Shown piece after piece: positions 1 through 4,500 of a DNA stretch of 5,584 bases (positions within the stretch are counted from its first letter, which is position 1; each line of letters opens with the position of its first letter). The notes under the pieces were generated by a model. That model was not told where the DNA came from and made no database searches. It was given only the letters and a program-made list of their open reading frames with translations. Position numbers and translations under genes: made by a program. Origin of the DNA: Anaeromyxobacter dehalogenans (GTDB lineage: Bacteria > Myxococcota_A > UBA9042 > DTJE01); NCBI GenBank assembly GCA_020722625.1, contig DYKK01000231.1:1-5584 (forward strand). The letters run 5' to 3'.

Positions 1-49
1 TGGGGTTGGTGGTCACCCGACGGGCCGTTCACCCCCTGGTGGTCCTGGA

Positions 50-70
50 GGCGCGATTTGCAATCGCGCC
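50..70. repeat. Perfect palindromic hairpin, 9-bp arms, 3-base loop
   Basis: GGCGCGATT at 50-58 is the exact reverse complement of AATCGCGCC at 62-70, separated by TGC. The stem is strong and symmetric and has no T-run on either side, so it is not a typical intrinsic terminator. Its form, a short GC-rich palindrome in an intergenic region beside another hairpin, resembles REP-type dispersed elements or a transcript-end stabilising hairpin. Which of these it is cannot be decided from one copy. Confidence 0.75.
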
Positions 71-74
71 GGCT

Positions 75-94
75 GCGCGGCCTCCGAGCCGCGC
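75..94. repeat. Second hairpin, 7-bp arms, 6-base loop
   Basis: GCGCGGC at 75-81 pairs perfectly with GCCGCGC at 88-94 around the loop CTCCGA. It begins four bases after the palindrome at 50-70, so the two form a tandem hairpin pair. In a GC-rich genome a 7-bp all-GC stem can arise by chance, so the pairing with its neighbour is the main reason to record it. Confidence 0.5.
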
Positions 95-113
95 CCCTCA
101 TGGCGCCCGCCGC

Positions 114-168
114 GACGACGAAGGAACTCGACCACCGGTTCCCTGCGCCAAAGACGACGAAGAAACTC
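114..168. repeat. Direct repeat pair of 16 bases (114-129 and 153-168)
   Basis: GACGACGAAGGAACTC at 114-129 recurs at 153-168 with one mismatch (G to A at the eleventh base). The repeat period is 39 bases. The intervening 23 bases are not repeated. No gene or site type that I recognise explains the pair. It could be the residue of a longer tandem duplication, or a paired protein-binding site. Confidence 0.65.
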
Positions 169-204
169 ATCGCGAGCCTGGAGCCGCGGGTACTTGGACA
201 AGTT

Positions 205-253
205 CAGAAACAGGGTCAGAGGGCAGGTTCAGTGACAGCGTCAGTGCCAGGAC
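205..253. repeat. Degenerate hexamer tandem array, CAGNNN x8
   Basis: CAG recurs at 205, 211, 217, 224, 230, 236, 242 and 248. Every step is 6 bases except one of 7 (217 to 224), so the array is eight units of CAGNNN with a single-base insertion. The variable half varies (AAA, GGT, AGGG, GTT, TGA, CGT, TGC, GAC), so it is an old or degenerate array rather than a fresh slippage tract. CAAGTT at 199-204 may be a ninth, diverged unit. On the minus strand it reads as a CTG-anchored repeat. It has no open frame of interest. Confidence 0.65.
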
Positions 254-307
254 GACGTCGGTCGCGATGGGCGGAGCCACGGCGGCGAGGCCACGGGCAA
301 CGCGACG

Positions 308-349
308 CCGGATCCTGGATCCCGGACCCCGGACGCCGGATGCCGGACT
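308..349. repeat. Heptamer tandem array, six copies of CCGGAYN
   Basis: Six contiguous 7-base units occupy exactly 42 bases, starting at 308, 315, 322, 329, 336 and 343. The consensus is CCGGAYN. The second unit starts CTGGA instead of CCGGA; otherwise the first five bases are invariant, the sixth is C or T and the seventh varies. A 7-base period is incompatible with a conserved coding frame, which supports this being non-coding. It resembles the short tandemly repeated heptamers known from cyanobacterial genomes (STRR sequences) in form only. Confidence 0.8.
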
Positions 350-396
350 TCTACGAAGTCGCCGATGCGCCCACTCCGCGCCTGTCGGACGTAGAA
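349..396 (+). repeat. Inverted repeat immediately upstream of apbE
   Basis: TTCTACG at 349-355 is the reverse complement of CGTAGAA at 390-396. Inside it, CCGA (362-365) can pair with TCGG (385-388) after an asymmetric internal loop. A competing small hairpin exists at its left end: GACTTC (346-351) with GAAGTC (355-360). The right arm overlaps the candidate -10 box of apbE (392-397), so the structure could be an operator or DNA hairpin affecting that promoter. It lies upstream of the likely transcript start, so an RNA role is less likely. Confidence 0.4.
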
Positions 397-397
397 T
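392..397 (+). promoter_or_regulatory. Candidate -10 box for apbE, possibly leaderless
   Basis: TAGAAT matches the TANNNT core of bacterial -10 elements and is one of the few AT-rich spots in the intergenic region. It ends eight bases before the apbE ATG, so transcription would begin at or within about two bases of the start codon. No purine-rich Shine-Dalgarno sequence lies in the usual window before the ATG, which fits a leaderless message. I see no good -35 box at 16-18 bases spacing. This is a prediction only. Confidence 0.35.
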
Positions 398-405
398 GAC
401 GCCCG

Positions 406-1470
406 ATGAACGGCTTGCTGCTGTTCCCGGTCCTCGCCGGCACGCTGTTGCAGGTCTGGACGTGGTCCGTCCGCCTGGGGTCTGCAGAGCCGGCCACGGA
501 CCCCGCCTGGGCTTCGGACGAGCGGGAGGTGTTCCACGGCATCGCGGCCCGCGTGGAGTTCGACGTCCCCCCCGGGGTGCGGCCGGAGGTCCTCCTGGGG
601 GAGGTCTGGGCCGAATTCGACCGGGTGGACCAGGTCGCCGACCCCTTCGATTCTGACTCCGAGGTCGGGCGCCTGAACGCGGCGGTCAAGGTCCATGCTT
701 TAGAAGTATCGAGCGAACTATTCGACTTGTTGGAACTATCCTGGTGGGCATTCCGGGAAACGGACGGCGCCTTCGACCCCACGGTCTGGCCGCTCGAACG
801 CCTGTGGCGGGAGGCGGCGGGCCGGGGGCGCGCGCCGGAGCCGCCGGAAATCCGGGACGTGCTCGCCCGCGTCGGGATGTGGCGGGTCCACTGGTCGCCG
901 GACCGGAAGGGCGTCTTCTTCGACCGGCCCGACATGGCCCTCGATTTCGGAGGCATCGCCAAGGGTTACGTGGTGGATCGCGTCGCGAGGATGCTCGAGT
1001 CCGCCGGGGTCCGGTCCTACCTGGTGCAGTGCGGGGGCGAGGTCGCGGTCCTGGGCCGGTCCCCACGCGGGACACCCTGGTCCGTCGGGGTGAGGGACCC
1101 GTTCCGGCCGGGCGCCGCCGTCGGTGTCCTGTCGGGCCCCGACCGCCTGTCCGTCTCGACGAGCGGTCCGACCGAGCAGCCGCTCCGGGTGGGCGACCGC
1201 CTTGTGCACCACATCCTCGACCCGCGCACGGGCCACCCCGCACCCTTGTCCGTGGTGTCCGTCACGGTCGTGGTCCGCGGGACCGGTCCCGGCACGGCGC
1301 GCGCGGACGCCCTGTCCACGGCCCTGTCCGTCCTGGGTCCAACGCGCGGGACCCAGGTCCTGTCCAGGATCCCCGGGGCGGACGCCCTGTTCCTGGTCCC
1401 GGGTCCGGACGGCACCCTGGTCGAGGTCCGGACCCCCGGGCTTTCCGGCCTCTATCGGCCCCTCCGATGA
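406..1470 (+). CDS. apbE: FAD:protein FMN transferase (ApbE family), exported
   Basis: ApbE enzymes use FAD and Mg2+ to attach FMN through a phosphoester bond to Thr/Ser of exported redox proteins such as NqrC/RnfG. The 354-residue length is normal for the family, and its motifs appear in order: FDSDSEVGRLN (81-91), GAFDPTVWPLERLW (121-134), LDFGGIAKGYVVD (179-191), CGGEVAVLG (209-217), STSG (251-254), HHILDPRTG (268-276) and ADALSTAL (300-307), the last carrying the expected Asp/Thr metal-binding site. The ATG is chosen because TGA closes the frame at 397 and because a hydrophobic stretch (residues 4-22) follows it, which looks like a signal sequence. This segment has no basic residue before it and no lipobox Cys, so the protein is not an obvious lipoprotein. 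Codons 99-111 are unusually rich in rare TTA, CTA, TTG and GTA codons. The flavinylated partner is not in the window. The family is certain; the export signal is less so. Confidence 0.95.
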   Translation: MNGLLLFPVLAGTLLQVWTWSVRLGSAEPATDPAWASDEREVFHGIAARVEFDVPPGVRPEVLLGEVWAEFDRVDQVADPFDSDSEVGRLNAAVKVHALEVSSELFDLLELSWWAFRETDGAFDPTVWPLERLWREAAGRGRAPEPPEIRDVLARVGMWRVHWSPDRKGVFFDRPDMALDFGGIAKGYVVDRVARMLESAGVRSYLVQCGGEVAVLGRSPRGTPWSVGVRDPFRPGAAVGVLSGPDRLSVSTSGPTEQPLRVGDRLVHHILDPRTGHPAPLSVVSVTVVVRGTGPGTARADALSTALSVLGPTRGTQVLSRIPGADALFLVPGPDGTLVEVRTPGLSGLYRPLR

Positions 1471-1487
1471 TCCCGCTTGCGGGGTTT
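1470..1487 (+). terminator. Weak candidate terminator hairpin after apbE
   Basis: ATCCCG (1470-1475) can pair with CGGGGT (1480-1485), with one T-G wobble, around the loop CTTG (1476-1479). A CUUG loop closed by G-C is a known stable tetraloop. The hairpin starts at the last base of the apbE stop codon, but the T-run after it is only TTT (1485-1487), so termination strength is doubtful. The rest of the 80-base convergent gap to 1550 contains only short GC-rich inverted repeats (for example 1525-1529 with 1535-1539) and no T-run for either strand. Confidence 0.3.
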
Positions 1488-1550
1488 CGAAGGCGCGGCG
1501 CGACGCTCCTCCCCGTCGTCCAGACCGGGCTCGCCCCGGAGCACGGGCCC

Positions 1551-4500
1551 CTATTCGACGCTGTTCGCGGCTCCGGGCGTCCCACCGGCCACCGTGCTCG
1601 CGGCCCATGCCTCCGGCACGCTGTTGTCCGCCGTGGGGGCGATGAGTTCCAGGGACGGCCCTGACCCGTCGGCTTCCTGCGGCCACGGCGCGTTGTCGTC
1701 GTAGGTCACCTCGTCCACCACGACGCCTGCGCGGTCCAGGAGGGTCAGGCGTTCCCCCCCGTTGTCGAGCTTTCCGTCGTACTGCCCGGCGACGAAGTGG
1801 CCGGGGCCGTACTTCTGGCGGAAGGCGACGTCGTTCCGTACCACGAGGAGGTAGCCGCCGGGAAGGAGGACGGAACCGGGCGGGAGCGTCATGCCGACGC
1901 CCTCGATGCGCCACCCCGAGACGTCCACAGCCTCGGTCGGCGAGGGGTTGTACAGCTCGATGAACTCACCTTCGTCCCGGAGGTCCGGCGGGTCGAGCGG
2001 ATCGTCGTACGGGTTGTACATGATCTCGTGGAGGACCACGACCGGGTTCGGAGACTGGGCAGGCGGGATCTCGCCGTCCACTCGATGCGTTGTGAACAGG
2101 TGGACCCGCCGCGGCGCGAGGTACTCGCCCTTCAACCTCGCGACCGCCTGGTCGAGCGTCTCGGCCGCGCCGTACCAGCCCCACGTCTGGCGGTCCATCT
2201 CGGCCTCGTCCGCGATGAGCGCCGCGATCTGGTCTACGCGCGCCTCGTACTTTCCTTCCGCGAGAAACTCGTCCATCAGGGTGCGGAGCCGCCGGTAGTA
2301 CATCTGCCGGAGATCGGGTTCCTCGAGCATTGCGTCAATCACGCGGTTCCACAGGTAGTCCCACTTCTGATGCTCGCTGTCTCCGAACAGTGGATGGCTG
2401 GGCGAGACGCCGGGGCGTCCCGGGACGACGTCCAGGTCCGCGAACAGGTCGTCGTTCAGGACCGTGCCCTGGAAGTTGCGGCCGAACGTCAGGTCCAGGT
2501 CCCACGCCAGCATGGACCAGCGCTGCGTGCCGTTCGTGTCGCGATACAGGAAGTAGTTCTTCGCGACCTGGTCGTTGTTGTGGATCACGATGGAGGCGGC
2601 GTGGTAGTTGATCATCGCCGGGATGTCGAGGTTGTCGAAGAGGAAGTCCCGCCGAGCATCCCCCGTGAGCTGGTTGATGCCGGTCAGGAAATCGAACAGC
2701 TCGGTGTAGTCGCCGTCGTCGGGGCTTTGCTTCTCCCAGGGGCCGGGGAGGGCGTCGAGGGGGAGGTCCTTGCACTGGCTGTCGAACGCCTTGTACAACC
2801 CGCCCTCGGGGTCGAGCCCGTGGCGCTGCAGGTTCGAGGAATCCCTGTCTTCGAGGTAGTCGTACAGGCCGAAGAACTTCCCGTTCTGGTACACGACCAC
2901 GGGCGCGATGACAGACGAGGGGCTCCCGGCGTCCCGGAACGTCTCGTACGACAGGATCTCGCGCATGTAGCTCTTGTCGGAATAGGCGCTTTGCAAGTTG
3001 AAACTATCCACGGGATCCACCGTGAACGCCGGCGCGCTGAACCCATGGCCCTTCGGAAACTCAAAGTTCCAGTGCTTCTTCGGCCAACCGCGCGACGACT
3101 GCCCGCGGACGCGGACCTGCACGCCGTCGTACAGCACCCCGTCGTGGAAGAGGAGGGCCGGCTCGGTCAGGTCCGTCGCCCAGTGCGCGAGGGCGTCGGC
3201 ATAGTCGGACGGTTCGATGAGCCAGTGGAAGACATCGAGGTCCGTCGCCACGGCCGGAGCGAGGTACGTCCCCGTATAGAGGACCGTGTCGTCGTCGCGC
3301 GGGAACCCCATCGTGCCCGTCGGGCCGGTCGCGTCGATCCGGTACCGGATGAGCGTGCCTTCGGGCTGGCCGGGGATGACCGCCCCGTACACGCCGTCCC
3401 CGGCATCGCCGTCGCCGTTTTGGCCGTCGTCCAGCATGGGGACGACCACCGGGTTTCCCCAGTCGATCACGTACGTGAGCGTTGCCGTCGTCGCGTCCTC
3501 CACGAACGCGGTCACCGGGATCGGTTCGCCGGCCGCGGGCGTCCCATGCCCGACCTGCGTGATCCAGGGCGGCAGTCCCTCGGCGTCCACGCTGTTGACG
3601 GCACGCGGCGTCGAGCCGGCCGGCGCGATGCAGGCGTGCCAATTCCGGGGAGTGCTGTTGTCCTCCTCCGGGGCGATGACCTCCAACGACGGCCCCATGC
3701 CGTCCGGCGTGACCGGCCACGGCGGAATGTCGTCGTAGGTGACCTCGTCGGCGACGGCCCCGGTGGGCGTGGTCACCTTCAACCACTCGCCGCCGTTCGA
3801 GAGGCTCGCCCCGGCGTAAACGAAATCCGGGGCGAATCCGTACGCCGCCTGGAACGCCGCCGCGTCCTCGGCCAGGACCACGGAACCGCCGGCCTCGATC
3901 GAGGCCCCCGCACCGAACGTGAACCCCCCGAGGCCCAGCACCGTCCACCCCTCGAGGTTCACGGGGTAGGCGCACGGGTTGTACAACTCGAGGAACTCCT
4001 CGCGCGCGACCTCCACCTTCGGGTGGTACAGGATCTCGCTGATGACGACCTGCTCCGGTCCCTTCGACACGACGAGGCTCACCGACGAGCCCTTCGGGGC
4101 CGACTCGCCGCCGCCCGGCTCCTGGCTCACCACGCTTCCCGGCGCCACCGTGCAGCTCGCCGCGAGCGTCACGACGCCGACGGTGAGCCTGGCCGCGGTG
4201 ATGGCCGCCTCGGCCGCGGACAGCGGCTCGCCCACGACGTCCGGCACCCCGACCGGCTCCACACCGAGGGACACGACCAAGGCCACGGACGACCCTGCCG
4301 GCAGGACCGTCCCGGCGGCAGGACTCTGGCCGATGACGACGCCGGCCGGCACGGTGTCGCTGTACTCGCTGGTCACGTCGCCGAGCGCGAGCGCGGCGTC
4401 AACCAGGGCCGCCTCGGCGACAGACAGCGCCAGGCCGACCACGTCGGGCACGTACGTGTCCGTCGTGACGGACACCGCCGCCGACGGCTCGGACTGGTTC

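Larger units (their letters stand above)
1..405. other. Intergenic region rich in short repeats, no gene recognised
   Basis: I see no convincing coding sequence here. Open frames exist on both strands, but their translations are Arg/Pro/Gly-rich, resemble no family I know, and cross tandem repeats. Instead the stretch is a mosaic of two hairpins, a direct repeat, two different short tandem arrays and an inverted repeat, each listed separately. An eight-base direct repeat, TGGTGGTC, also occurs at 7-14 and 37-44. The apbE frame is closed immediately upstream by a TGA at 397-399, so the non-coding stretch ends at its start codon. The left edge could contain the tail of a neighbouring gene or its terminator, but nothing identifies one. 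Confidence 0.7.

Noticed and set aside
13..201. Possible small minus-strand gene of 62 codons in the intergenic region
   Set aside because: The repeated FLRR-type segments derive from the direct DNA repeat at 114-168, it has no ribosome binding site that I can see, and its tail crosses both hairpins.
6..656. A 216-codon plus-strand open frame covering the upstream repeats and the start of apbE
   Set aside because: It reads through a heptamer and a hexamer array and overlaps 251 bases of apbE in another frame, with low-complexity composition.
1525..1550. A terminator for the minus-strand gene in the convergent gap
   Set aside because: Several short GC inverted repeats exist, but none is followed by a T-run on the minus strand and the stems are only 4-5 bp.
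736..1914. A 392-codon minus-strand open frame across apbE and the end of the CotH gene
   Set aside because: It spans two well-supported genes and their gap, is dominated by Arg, Gly and Pro, and has no recognisable domain.
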